Assembly (NCBI GenBank): GCA_944358355.1 | Contig: CALVQY010000011.1 | Coordinates: 1 to 42,912, forward strand | DNA length: 42,912 nucleotides | Direction: 5' to 3' | From: an uncultured Bacilli bacterium | Lineage (GTDB): Bacteria; Bacillota_I; Bacilli_A; RF39; UBA660 | Shown: positions 23,528-31,515 of the stretch, piece after piece | How positions within the stretch are numbered: the stretch's first letter is position 1 | How the letters are laid out: every line of letters begins with the position of its first letter | The notes under the pieces: model-generated | The model's input: the letters and a program-made list of their open reading frames with translations, nothing else | Told to the model about the DNA's origin: nothing | The model's database searches: none | Made by a program: the position numbers and the translations under genes

Positions 23528-25075
23528 CTAATTATTTTTAACTACATTTTTTATTCTATAAGTTATATAAACTCCAGTACCAAGTATTAGTATTAAGATT
23601 AATCCTATTCCAATATATAAAGCACTGTTTGTAACAGGATTACTTATAACAGTTACTTCTATCTCATAAGTATTACCATTAGCATCTACTCCTGTTATTA
23701 CAGTTGTTCCATTCTTTAGTCCTATTATCTTTCCATTCTCTATTTTAGCGATAGATGAATCATTTACAGTCCAGGTAACTCCATTTAAGTCTAAGGCTTC
23801 TTCAAAAGCTGTAATATCATCTACACTACTTCCTACTTCTATTGTTACTTTTCCTTTATAACTATTATTAGGCTGTACTTCTTCTAACACATAAGGATTA
23901 TCTATTGTTCCATCACCTGTTAGAGTCATTCCTTCTGTTGATACATTGATAACTGGTCTAAGTCCCATAGAATAATTAAGTACTACATTAGAAGAATATA
24001 AACTAGAACTAAATACACTACCATCAGTCCTATTATTTCTAAATAAAGATGGTGTCATACTCCAATAATCTAAATCTAGTCCATCTTCTTCTGGATTTAA
24101 ATAACTGCTTACTGAAACTCCAACTGACTCCCCTGCAAATACAAGTTCATCTGCTGTTATTAATCCTACTTTTAATCTATAATCACCACCATAACTTTCA
24201 CTTGTATCAGGACATATAAAACTAGGAGCATTATCCTTAACAAAATTAGTTTCTGCTTGTCCTAATCTATCATAACTCGAAAAAACATTACCATTTATAA
24301 TTTCATCATATCTATACCCACTACTATCACTACAGTACCTTCCTAACAATACTTTGCCATCATAAATGTTACTTTGTCCTAAAGTATTGTTATACCAAGT
24401 ATCTACTTCTTTTTTAACAAAGTTATCAGTACCATTATCATACATATATCCTGTATGTTTAGGATAATAAACACTTCCAGATCCCATACTATAAGCACTA
24501 TGTCCTACCATTATATCATTATCAGTTACATTAGTATCTATACCATTATATATCAATCTTAAACTACCATCGCCATTAATCCTAACTATTCTAAAGTACA
24601 TTGGCGTTCCTTTTTTATACTTTAATATTCTATTATTTTCAGTACATTCTTGCCTATAAAACTTACAACTTGTCAAAGTTACAAAATCTATATCATTATA
24701 TCTATATACATAATAATCTTCTTCATATTCACCAAACTGAATATAATTATTATCTATATTTCCTCTATAATAATAGGTTGTTCCATCTTCATCTTCACTA
24801 CTATATAACCCATTTGTTATATAATTAGGATTATTTAACTCATCATGATCAGAATTAGTATAATTACCATTACTAGCATAATTAAACATATGAGGTATCT
24901 CAGCCTTTAATTCATTATCACTTAATATCTTATTTAAAACTAAATTATCTGTATTGCCTTCTTTATATTCATCACTTTTTACTATTACTGTCTTATCCAT
25001 CATCCCTAAATAATTAACATTTAAAGTCACTACAAATATAAGTACTACTATTAATATTTTCTTTACCTTTTTCAT
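23528..25075 (-). CDS. Membrane-anchored surface protein with Ig-like domain, paralogue of 70-1275
   Basis: The 515-residue protein has an N-terminal signal/anchor (about 6-26). The long shared region with the protein at 70-1275 includes TSESYGGDYRLK, YWSMTPS, RPVINVSTE and GDGTIDNPY. A Big_2-like Ig domain (about 410-480, with GTTVITGVDANG) and a C-terminal membrane helix (about 485-505) with a short basic tail follow. This full form shows what the shorter paralogue lacks. The function is unknown; a surface or adhesion role is inferred from topology. It has its own promoter (25136-25164) and terminator, but not the G-tract leader. High DNA similarity to 70-1275 in the core suggests recombination between family members. 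Confidence 0.75.
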   Translation of the reverse strand: MKKVKKILIVVLIFVVTLNVNYLGMMDKTVIVKSDEYKEGNTDNLVLNKILSDNELKAEIPHMFNYASNGNYTNSDHDELNNPNYITNGLYSSEDEDGTTYYYRGNIDNNYIQFGEYEEDYYVYRYNDIDFVTLTSCKFYRQECTENNRILKYKKGTPMYFRIVRINGDGSLRLIYNGIDTNVTDNDIMVGHSAYSMGSGSVYYPKHTGYMYDNGTDNFVKKEVDTWYNNTLGQSNIYDGKVLLGRYCSDSSGYRYDEIINGNVFSSYDRLGQAETNFVKDNAPSFICPDTSESYGGDYRLKVGLITADELVFAGESVGVSVSSYLNPEEDGLDLDYWSMTPSLFRNNRTDGSVFSSSLYSSNVVLNYSMGLRPVINVSTEGMTLTGDGTIDNPYVLEEVQPNNSYKGKVTIEVGSSVDDITAFEEALDLNGVTWTVNDSSIAKIENGKIIGLKNGTTVITGVDANGNTYEIEVTVISNPVTNSALYIGIGLILILILGTGVYITYRIKNVVKNN

Positions 25076-25135
25076 TAATACTACCTCCCAATACTAATAT
25101 TTCAGCCTATTTACTATTCTTTACTCTTAATAAGA

Positions 25136-25164
25136 ATTTTAACATACAATTTTTTTAAATTCAA
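25136..25164 (-). promoter_or_regulatory. Sigma-A promoter of the 515-residue surface protein
   Basis: TTGAAT (25159-25164), 17-bp spacer, TAAAAT (25136-25141). Confidence 0.7.
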
Positions 25165-25169
25165 TCATC

Positions 25170-25197
25170 AAAAAAAGACAGTATATTTAATCTGTCC
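25170..25197 (-). terminator. Terminator of the RNase J gene
   Basis: GGACAG/CTGTC(T) stem with a 10-base loop and seven T on the minus strand, about 60 bp after the RNase J stop. Confidence 0.8.
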
Positions 25198-25256
25198 AAT
25201 TTCATAACTAAATAATCATTACTATTTTTAATATAATTAATAATAAATTTTATACT

Positions 25257-26909
25257 CTATACTTCTTGAATAACTGTTATAATCATAGGTTTAGTTTCCA
25301 TAGTTTTATAAAAGTATTTACCTAAAACATCTCTTACATCACTTTTAATCTTAGAATAATCTACTTTTTTAGTACCTTCACTAATATTATTTTCTATAAT
25401 TTCTAAAGACATATTTTTAATCTCATCAACTAAATCTAAATTATCTTTAACATATATAAATCCTCTTGTTAACACTTCAGGACCTGCTAATATCTTTTTA
25501 GTTTCTTTATCTAATGTACAACTAATAATAACAATACCACTTTCACCTAACATCTCTCTATCTTTTAAGACTAAATCACCTATATCGTCATTACTATTAC
25601 CATCAATTAAAACTTCATCTGTCATAACATGTTCATTAGTAGGAACAAGTTCACCTTTAATAAATAAAGCTACATCTCCATTTTGTTTTAAAATAATATT
25701 ATCTTTAGACATTCCTAAATTCTCAGCTACTTCTGCATTTGCATATTGATTACGATATTCACCTTTAACAGGGAAATAATATTTAGGTTGCATAATATTA
25801 ATTAATAAACTTAAATCCTCACGTGATGCATGATGTAATAAATGTTTCTTACTAGATAAACTAATAGCATTAACTCCAAGCATAGCAATCTCGTCCATAA
25901 CAGTAGCAAGACGTTTTTCTATTCCTTCATAAGCTGGCTCTGTTATAAAGATAGTATCATTAGTAGTAAGCTTAATAAATTTATCAAAGCCTTTAATAAC
26001 TCTTTCTAAGTTTGCAAAAGGTTTCTCTTTTTCATCTGATATCAACACCACAACATCTTTATCATTTAAATTAGACAAATCACCAATTACTCTTTTATCA
26101 ATATTTAAATAATTATTAGATAAAGCATAGTTTATAGTATTTTGTAATGAATGCCCCATAATAACAATCTTTCTATGAGTCTTACTAACTTCATCAAATA
26201 TTTCTTGAATTCTATAAAAATGAGCCGGAAAAACAGTAGCAATTATTCTTCCTCTATTTTTAGCAAGAACATTTCTAATAAAGTCACTTACTCTATTATT
26301 AGGACTAGTATATCCTTCACGTTCTGCATAAAAAGACTCTGCTAAAAGACAAAGTACTCCTTGTTTACCTACATAAGCAAGTTTACCAATATCTGTCTTA
26401 TAAATACCTGTTTCTGTATGATCAAATGTAAAGTCACCTGTATAAACAATCGCTCCATCTTTAGTATATAATACATAACACATTGCATCAGGTATAGAAT
26501 GTGTCATAGCAATTGGAAAAATACTTTCCTTACCAAATTCTATTTTACGATGAGGCTTAATCTCTATCAAACGACTTTTCTTTATTTGTACCTCAGTTAA
26601 ATCTTGTTTTAAAAGTTCTAATGTTAGTTTCGCTCCATATATATTAACATTAGGAATATTTTTAAGTATATCAGGAACAGCTCCTATATTACTATCATGT
26701 CCATGACTTAAAAATATACCTTTAATTCTTTTTTGATTCTTAACTAAATAATCAATATTAGGAATAATATAATCTATTCCCAAGTTTTTTTCATTATCAT
26801 ATTTTAAACCGGCATCAAATACATATATATTTTTATCAACTTCAACTACATACATATTTTTACCATTTTCGTTTAGTCCACCTAAACTAAATATTTTAAT
26901 TTTACTCAT
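25257..26909 (-). CDS. RNase J-family protein with degenerate metal site (RNase J2-like)
   Basis: RNase J proteins are metallo-beta-lactamase/beta-CASP nucleases for mRNA decay and rRNA processing. The 550-residue protein has the family length and order: MBL part, beta-CASP part, C-terminal domain with VDYSKIKSDVRDVLGKYF. The catalytic HxHxDH motif reads HGHDSN (69-74), so the Asp and second His ligand are lost. The late PVHGEYR motif reads PVKGEYR, and HxSGHA is altered to LLHHAS. THSIPD and TGDFTFD remain. B. subtilis RNase J2 is degenerate in the same motif and works mainly as a partner of J1. A similar role is likely here; an intact J1 would be expected elsewhere. AAAGGAG precedes the ATG. 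Confidence 0.85.
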   Translation of the reverse strand: MSKIKIFSLGGLNENGKNMYVVEVDKNIYVFDAGLKYDNEKNLGIDYIIPNIDYLVKNQKRIKGIFLSHGHDSNIGAVPDILKNIPNVNIYGAKLTLELLKQDLTEVQIKKSRLIEIKPHRKIEFGKESIFPIAMTHSIPDAMCYVLYTKDGAIVYTGDFTFDHTETGIYKTDIGKLAYVGKQGVLCLLAESFYAEREGYTSPNNRVSDFIRNVLAKNRGRIIATVFPAHFYRIQEIFDEVSKTHRKIVIMGHSLQNTINYALSNNYLNIDKRVIGDLSNLNDKDVVVLISDEKEKPFANLERVIKGFDKFIKLTTNDTIFITEPAYEGIEKRLATVMDEIAMLGVNAISLSSKKHLLHHASREDLSLLINIMQPKYYFPVKGEYRNQYANAEVAENLGMSKDNIILKQNGDVALFIKGELVPTNEHVMTDEVLIDGNSNDDIGDLVLKDREMLGESGIVIISCTLDKETKKILAGPEVLTRGFIYVKDNLDLVDEIKNMSLEIIENNISEGTKKVDYSKIKSDVRDVLGKYFYKTMETKPMIITVIQEV

Positions 26910-26938
26910 TTTAACTCCTTTCTTTCTTATAAAAAACT

Positions 26939-27185
26939 GTTAAGATTTTTTAGAAATGTTACAATTTTATATTAGATTTTATTGATAGTTCCTCATTGAC
27001 AACAGGAACCTAGTAATAATTCTTATAGAGCTTGTAATATCTTAAAGATAAGATATTACAACAAGTATGACGAATTATTACTGCCTATTATCAATGATTT
27101 TCCTATCAATAAAATTATAAATATTATGTGTATAATGTAACATTTTAAAAAAATCTCTATGTAACATTTTAAAAAAGCTTTAACA
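26939..27185. repeat. Large imperfect inverted repeat between rnj and the rnc operon
   Basis: Nested arms pair over about 245 bp around 27044-27049. TTGTAATATCTT/AAGATATTACAA is perfect (12 bp). Outside it lie AGTAATAATTC/GAATTATTACT, then CATTGA/TCAATG, then ATTTTATTGATAG/CTATCAATAAAAT. At the ends TGTTAAGATTTTTTAGAAAT matches the inverted TGTAACATTTTAAAAAAG, which occurs twice in tandem on the right. No coding frame is present. It could be a MITE-like element or a structured RNA or leader. It fills the ~300-bp gap upstream of RNase J. Confidence 0.65.
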
Positions 27186-27216
27186 CTTTCTTATAAAAAA
27201 CTTTACTAATTATACT

Positions 27217-27696
27217 CTATTTTTTAGTTTTCTGCAAATATTTATGATTCTTTTTAACTAAAATCTTCTTATTATTTTCCATTTTTTCTTCACATTCTAA
27301 AAGAAACGAACAATTATCTTGTAATGAAATAAAATCTTTTTTTACAACACAATTTAAATAATCTGTTATCGCCTCAAAATAATCTGTTTGTATTTCTGAA
27401 GTACTATTAATAATACTAAGACAAATATAAGCATCACCTAATATACTAGCATCATCTTCTTCATACTTTTCTTCTACACTAGAACTTAAAGAAGTAAGAA
27501 TCTCACTAATAAAGTTATAACTATTAGTTAAATAATTAATTTTACTAGCAAAAGTAGAATCTTTTTTATAGATATCTAACATTCTATTACCTAATAAAAA
27601 CTTTATTATCTCATCCCTATTATAATCATTTTCTTTTTCTAAATTATATAAATCTTCAATCAATTTAAGATATAATAAATCATCTTCTTCGCTCAT
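27217..27696 (-). CDS. Uncharacterised helical protein B of the rnc operon
   Basis: The 159-residue soluble protein is predicted to be almost all alpha-helical, with many Glu, Lys, Asn and Ser and a basic C-terminus (KKILVKKNHKYLQKTKK). It resembles the upstream 149-residue protein in size and in the spacing of hydrophobic helices (a charged first helix, a short INYL/ISFL segment, then SYNFISEIL/SANVLATSI), so the two may be diverged paralogues. I chose the ATG at 27696 with GGTGGGGGT ahead of it; a GTG at 27708 is the alternative. It overlaps the previous gene by 17 bp. No function can be given. Confidence 0.5.
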   Translation of the reverse strand: MSEEDDLLYLKLIEDLYNLEKENDYNRDEIIKFLLGNRMLDIYKKDSTFASKINYLTNSYNFISEILTSLSSSVEEKYEEDDASILGDAYICLSIINSTSEIQTDYFEAITDYLNCVVKKDFISLQDNCSFLLECEEKMENNKKILVKKNHKYLQKTKK

Positions 27697-28129
27697 TTTT
27701 ACCCCCACCGTTACATTTAACTAATTGTTTAGAAATTTCTTCTTTAATAATTATAGACTCGTTCTTATTTTCTATTAATTTATTAATATTATTAGTAACT
27801 AACAACGATTTATAATCAATTAATAATTGTATATACTTATCTTGTAACACCAAAATATCAGTAATAGTCAAAGAATTAGTATAATACTTACCTATATTAC
27901 TAAATTCCCTATTATCTAAACTTACATTTATTAACTCAATAGATGTTGCTAAAACATTAGCTGAATCAACTAAAAAACTAATACGTTCAGATATTTCAGG
28001 CTCATTAATATATTTTAAATTATCTATTATATAAGATATTATACTTTTTCTACTACTATATCCTTCATCACTAATTTCTTCCATATGTTTTTTCAAAACA
28101 GTTAATAGTTTTATCTCTTTATCATTCAT
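27680..28129 (-). CDS. Uncharacterised helical protein A of the rnc operon
   Basis: The 149-residue soluble protein is mostly helical, with no membrane segment and no recognised motif. Its ATG overlaps the rnc stop (ATGA-type, 4 bp) and its end overlaps the next gene, so rnc, this gene and 27217-27696 form one coupled operon. It looks like a distant relative of its downstream neighbour. The link to rnc and, across the inverted repeat, to rnj might suggest RNA metabolism, but nothing in the protein itself shows this. Confidence 0.5.
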   Translation of the reverse strand: MNDKEIKLLTVLKKHMEEISDEGYSSRKSIISYIIDNLKYINEPEISERISFLVDSANVLATSIELINVSLDNREFSNIGKYYTNSLTITDILVLQDKYIQLLIDYKSLLVTNNINKLIENKNESIIIKEEISKQLVKCNGGGKNERRR

Positions 28130-28791
28130 ATAGCTAATTTCTCTAAAGCATTTTTAGCAGCCAACTGCTCTGCTTCTTTCTTACTACTACCAACACCTTC
28201 TCCATATATTATACCATCAACTCTAACTTGCATCTTAAAAGTTTTATCATGTGCAGGACCAGATTCAGATATTAACTCGTAATATAGGCTCTTTTTAGTT
28301 GTTTGTACCGCTTCTTGTAAAGCAGATTTATAATCTTCAAAGAAAGTAACATTAGGATTATTAAAGTATGGAATAATAATACTTAAAATAACTCTTTTAG
28401 CAGTAGAATATCCAAGATCAAGATATATAGCACCCATCAAAGATTCAAATATATCTGCTACTATTGCTTTCTTATAAACACCACCATTAGCTTTCTCACC
28501 ATGTCCTACTTTTATATATTTATTAAGTCCCAAAGCTAAAGAATATTCATATAAAGCATTCTCACAAACATATCTAGATCTAACCTTAGTCATTTCCCCT
28601 TCATTATCATTATGATGTTTATATAAGAAATCAGCCATAGCAAGATCAAGTACAGCATCCCCTAAAAATTCTAATCTTTCATAATCTTTCTTAGCTTTAT
28701 GCTCATTAGCATAAGATGAATGAGAAAAAGCTACTTCATATAATTTTAAATCTTTAGGAGTTATTTTTAATTTATCAAAAAGTTCATTCAT
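28126..28791 (-). CDS. rnc: Ribonuclease III
   Basis: RNase III cuts double-stranded RNA in rRNA and mRNA processing. The 221-residue protein has the family signature ERLEFLGDAVLDL (38-50, with catalytic Glu and Asp), DIFESLMGAIYLDLG with the second catalytic pair, and a C-terminal double-stranded RNA-binding domain (about 150-220, ending KKEAEQLAAKNALEKL). The length is normal. It overlaps the upstream ArsC/Spx-like gene by 8 bp and the downstream gene by 4 bp. The usual Bacillus neighbours (smc, ftsY) are absent. Confidence 0.97.
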   Translation of the reverse strand: MNELFDKLKITPKDLKLYEVAFSHSSYANEHKAKKDYERLEFLGDAVLDLAMADFLYKHHNDNEGEMTKVRSRYVCENALYEYSLALGLNKYIKVGHGEKANGGVYKKAIVADIFESLMGAIYLDLGYSTAKRVILSIIIPYFNNPNVTFFEDYKSALQEAVQTTKKSLYYELISESGPAHDKTFKMQVRVDGIIYGEGVGSSKKEAEQLAAKNALEKLAI

Positions 28792-29143
28792 TAACTAACA
28801 CATCCTTCCAAACTTGTTCTTTAAATCCAGTCAAAACAAAATCATCTGAAACTAATATTGGTCTTTTAACAAGCATCCCATCAGTAGATAACAAAGATAT
28901 TTTCTCATCCAAAGTCATATTAGGAAGCTTATCTTTTAAATTAAGCTTTTTATATAAGTTACCACTAGTATTAAAGAATGATTTTATATCCATACCACTA
29001 ATTTTAAGAAATTTTTCTATTTCTTCTTTACTAGGATTATCAGTAACTATATTTCTATCTTGATAACTAATATTATTATCATCTAAAAACTTTTTAGCAC
29101 ATCTACAAGTACTACATTTAGGATATTCAATAAATAAGTACAT
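28784..29143 (-). CDS. ArsC/Spx-family thioredoxin-fold protein
   Basis: The 119-residue protein starts MYLFIEYPKCSTCRCAKKFL, with the CxxC motif of the ArsC/Spx family. It contains NIVTDNPSKEEI and ends with LVKRPILVSDDFVLTGF, where the family's conserved Arg lies. Members are either glutaredoxin-linked reductases or RNA-polymerase-binding stress regulators (Spx). The motif does not decide between them, though the KRP...GF end is typical of the ArsC/YffB branch. I start it at 29143 with AGAGGT ahead; a TTG at 29161 overlaps the predicted transcription start. The -10 TATAAT is at 29166-29171. First gene of the rnc operon. Confidence 0.85.
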   Translation of the reverse strand: MYLFIEYPKCSTCRCAKKFLDDNNISYQDRNIVTDNPSKEEIEKFLKISGMDIKSFFNTSGNLYKKLNLKDKLPNMTLDEKISLLSTDGMLVKRPILVSDDFVLTGFKEQVWKDVLVNE

Positions 29144-29165
29144 AACATTACCTCTTTCCAAACAT

Positions 29166-29171
29166 ATTATA
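29166..29171 (-). promoter_or_regulatory. -10 element of the ArsC-rnc operon
   Basis: TATAAT on the minus strand, about 22 bp before the ATG at 29143. No good -35 is visible at the expected place, so this call is tentative. Confidence 0.4.
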
Positions 29172-29175
29172 CTAG

Positions 29176-29212
29176 ATTTAAGAGAAAAAGAAAAGTAAGA
29201 TTAACTCTTACT
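29176..29212 (-). terminator. Terminator at the end of the T7SS substrate operon
   Basis: AGTAAGA/TCTTACT stem with a 5-base loop holding the stop codon of the 81-residue gene, then a T/C-rich tail. It separates the secretion locus from the rnc operon. Confidence 0.7.
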
Positions 29213-29446
29213 TCTAACATTAGGAATAATAGATGATACAAGTTCATTCTCAAGATTATCACAACCTTTTTTCATTTCAATAAATTCATTTTCTACAATA
29301 CTTTTATCATCTACTAACAAATTACTTTTTAAGGTATTATTCATATCATCATAAAGATCGTTTAGCTCTTGATATTTATTATTAATAACATATAGTTTAT
29401 TAAGTAAACGTCTATACTGTGCTCTAATTATTTCTTCTTCTTCCAT
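29201..29446 (-). CDS. Small helical protein of the T7SS locus
   Basis: The 81-residue protein is predicted to be two long amphipathic helices (RRLLNKLYVINNKYQELNDL and a later acidic coiled coil). It resembles in size and style the small helical partners (DUF5082-like) encoded with LXG toxins in Bacillus. No WXG motif is present. It lies 8 bp after the previous gene and is the last of the substrate operon. It probably forms a helical complex with its neighbours for export; this is inferred from position. Confidence 0.55.
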   Translation of the reverse strand: MEEEEIIRAQYRRLLNKLYVINNKYQELNDLYDDMNNTLKSNLLVDDKSIVENEFIEMKKGCDNLENELVSSIIPNVRSKS

Positions 29447-29454
29447 ATTATCAC

Positions 29455-29757
29455 CTAACCTAAATCATCAAACATCTTAGATACTTTTTCACTAGTAGCT
29501 ACATATGCTTCTCTATTTTTATTTAAAACTAAAATATTATCATCATGAATAGAAGAAATAGTTTTAAGCTTTCTATCAATAGTTAAAGCCAAATCATTTA
29601 ATTTATTAGAATTATCTGACTTATAGTTAAGGTTCAATGATTCCATAGAAACCTTTATATTATCAGAATTTAACTTTTCATCCTTAACAATTGTTTCTAA
29701 TTTTTCAACAGACTTAGAAACTTCTTCAACATCAAGGAAAATAACATTATTATTCAT
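29455..29757 (-). CDS. WXG100-superfamily-like small protein (no WXG motif)
   Basis: The 100-residue helical protein has the length of ESX WXG100 proteins: helix, central turn near residues 50-55, second helix ending KVSKMFDDLG. No Trp is present, so the WXG motif itself is missing. This is also the case in several T7SS accessory helical proteins that pair with LXG toxins (DUF3130/DUF5344-like). It sits between the 193- and 81-residue genes with small gaps, so the three probably act together, most likely as targeting partners of a substrate. Confidence 0.55.
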   Translation of the reverse strand: MNNNVIFLDVEEVSKSVEKLETIVKDEKLNSDNIKVSMESLNLNYKSDNSNKLNDLALTIDRKLKTISSIHDDNILVLNKNREAYVATSEKVSKMFDDLG

Positions 29758-29768
29758 ATTCCAATCAC

Positions 29769-30350
29769 CTACATAAACTCACTTATATTAGCTTCTTCTA
29801 TTTCTTCAATTGAAGTATTAGATATTTTATAATTAATATCTCTTTCTATCTCTTCTAACGTTTCAAAAGTAGTTTTCACTCTTTCTTTATATACATTCAA
29901 ACTTGCTTTAATCTTTAATAAATCTTGTTTTTGTCTATAAAGTCTATTAGCAACAGAAGTACCAACACAAAATCTCAAGTTTAAGCCATTATACAAAGAT
30001 ATTAACTCATTAACTTTATCATAAAAATTATTAAATTTAGCTAATACATTATCTTTTTCTTCTAAATTAACTTGTATCTTATTACCTATACTTTTATATC
30101 TTTCCACCATAGACTCATAGATATTAGATACTGACTTAAGTTCATTATATGTATTAACAACCTTCATTTTTTCTGAATTTACATTTGTAAAAAAAAGTCT
30201 AGCATGATAATCATCCCAATATCCTTTTACCCAATTAAGTTCATTGTATATAGTAAGAACATTATCATAAAAAGAATCTATATTTTTTTTCAAAGTACTA
30301 CATTCTTTTTCAATATTTCCAACATTAATTTCCATAGCCTCACCAACCAT
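29769..30350 (-). CDS. WXG-like/LXG-like helical protein of the T7SS locus
   Basis: The 193-residue protein is helical with no membrane segment. Near residue 40 it has ELNWVKGYWDDYHARLFF, in which a Trp-Gly-type turn is followed by a helix with aromatic residues. This is reminiscent of the WXG turn of ESX proteins. Two further long helices follow. An in-frame ATG at 30335 gives MEINVGNIEKEC; ribosome-binding sites for both starts are close-spaced (GGAAA or GGTGAGG), so the start is uncertain. It lies behind a hairpin (30358-30391) after the 221-residue gene. The role is inferred from the locus: substrate or export partner. Confidence 0.55.
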   Translation of the reverse strand: MVGEAMEINVGNIEKECSTLKKNIDSFYDNVLTIYNELNWVKGYWDDYHARLFFTNVNSEKMKVVNTYNELKSVSNIYESMVERYKSIGNKIQVNLEEKDNVLAKFNNFYDKVNELISLYNGLNLRFCVGTSVANRLYRQKQDLLKIKASLNVYKERVKTTFETLEEIERDINYKISNTSIEEIEEANISEFM

Positions 30351-30357
30351 TTTCCAA

Positions 30358-30391
30358 ATATATAAAAACTACATAAGTAGTTTTCATATAT
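30358..30391 (-). terminator. Intra-operon attenuator hairpin after the 221-residue WXG-like gene
   Basis: AAAACTAC/GTAGTTTT with loop TTAT (minus strand), extended by ATATAT on both sides to about 14 bp, then an A/T tail. It would lower transcription of the three genes that follow relative to the first. Confidence 0.55.
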
Positions 30392-30406
30392 TCAGAAAAT
30401 AAATCA

Positions 30407-31072
30407 CTAAAGTGACATACTTTCGTTTACAGAAGTTTCAGTAGCTTTATATTGATCTTCTTTAGCATTCATTGCAGTATTAAATTCTGTACGAATATTA
30501 CTCATCATTTCATTAAATTTATTGGAAATTGTTGCAAGTGATTGTTGTAATGTTCCTTCATTTTGAGAAGACAAAAATCCTGAATTTGAAGCAGCAGACT
30601 TAGCTGTTTCTAACGCATCACTAACAATTTGAGTTACTTCATTTAGTTTTGTATTAAAAGTATCAGATGTAGTTCCTTTTGTCATATAACTACTTCCATT
30701 ACCATCAGCTTCACGAACACTACTAACATCAACCTGCTTACCAGATGGAGCAAAACTAACAGGACCATAACTATTTTCTGTAGTATTTGCCCAACCTTGT
30801 CCTGCACTATTAACAGTATCAACTATATTTTGAAATTGTTGTGTTGTTACATTAGCAGTATCATCAACTACTGGTTTTAAAAATTCATTAAAGAACCTAA
30901 CAGCATTACCAGCATACCAAAGTCCTGCAATAGCAGATGCCATTTCTGTCATCTTATCTCCTAATGCACTCATAATTTGATCATAAGCAGATTGTTCATT
31001 ATTAATTAAGCTATGAATTAATCCTTCGTTATAACCCATTTCCTCAAATCTTTGAATATCCAATTTTAACAT
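30407..31072 (-). CDS. Large WXG-like T7SS substrate candidate
   Basis: The 221-residue protein has an N-terminal helical hairpin with the turn GLWYAGNAVRFF (about residues 50-61), in which W-Y-A/G replaces W-x-G. A Gly/Ser-rich middle lacking hydrophobic segments follows (about 105-140), and a C-terminal helical hairpin rich in Ala, Ser and Asn. The two-hairpin layout suggests a fused WXG100 pair or an extended substrate. It has its own strong promoter (31124-31152) and GAAGGAG before the ATG, and it is followed by an attenuating hairpin. It is therefore likely the most abundant product of the locus, as expected of a secreted EsxA-like protein. Confidence 0.7.
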   Translation of the reverse strand: MLKLDIQRFEEMGYNEGLIHSLINNEQSAYDQIMSALGDKMTEMASAIAGLWYAGNAVRFFNEFLKPVVDDTANVTTQQFQNIVDTVNSAGQGWANTTENSYGPVSFAPSGKQVDVSSVREADGNGSSYMTKGTTSDTFNTKLNEVTQIVSDALETAKSAASNSGFLSSQNEGTLQQSLATISNKFNEMMSNIRTEFNTAMNAKEDQYKATETSVNESMSL

Positions 31073-31123
31073 TCTCTAAATTCTCCTTCCTTCTTTATTT
31101 TGATAGCTATACTATCTATAAAC

Positions 31124-31152
31124 ATCATAATATAAGAAATTTTTACTGTCAA
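31124..31152 (-). promoter_or_regulatory. Sigma-A promoter of the T7SS substrate operon
   Basis: TTGACA (31147-31152), 17-bp spacer, TATGAT (31124-31129). Confidence 0.8.
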
Positions 31153-31168
31153 CATTATTTACAACATT

Positions 31169-31439
31169 TTACAAAGTTATTCTTTCAATCTCTTCATTAA
31201 ATGAAACTTCTTCAAAATCTAAAGAAAGACGTCCATACTGATTCATATAAAACGAAGACAAATAATTTGAATCCAAATTATACTCTTCTCTTATTTGATT
31301 AGCAGAAACGTCATTTCCTAAATAATAGACAATTTTTCACTAAATTCTTTCCATATATTATCAAACTTCCCATTTTTGTAATACTAATCATTAATCCTGT
31401 TAACGATACATCATCTATATCAAAATTTTTCAACTTCAT
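31169..31439 (-). pseudogene. Frameshifted gene remnant between kinase and WXG-like gene
   Basis: No intact frame exists, but three consecutive pieces read like one protein: MKLKNFDIDDVSLTGLMISI (from 31439), then KNGKFDNIWKEFSEKL in another frame, then YYLGNDVSANQIREEY continuing to FEEVSFNEEIERITL and a stop at 31169. Two frameshifts are needed. Its position between an effector cassette and a substrate operon suggests a dead immunity or accessory gene. The family is not recognised. The rest of the 31440-31515 gap shows nothing clear. Confidence 0.55.
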
Positions 31440-31515
31440 TAGTTATTTTAGTATTTGATGATACTAGTTACAATATCATTTGAAGTCTTCTAAGTATTAC
31501 TCTCCTATATAAAGA

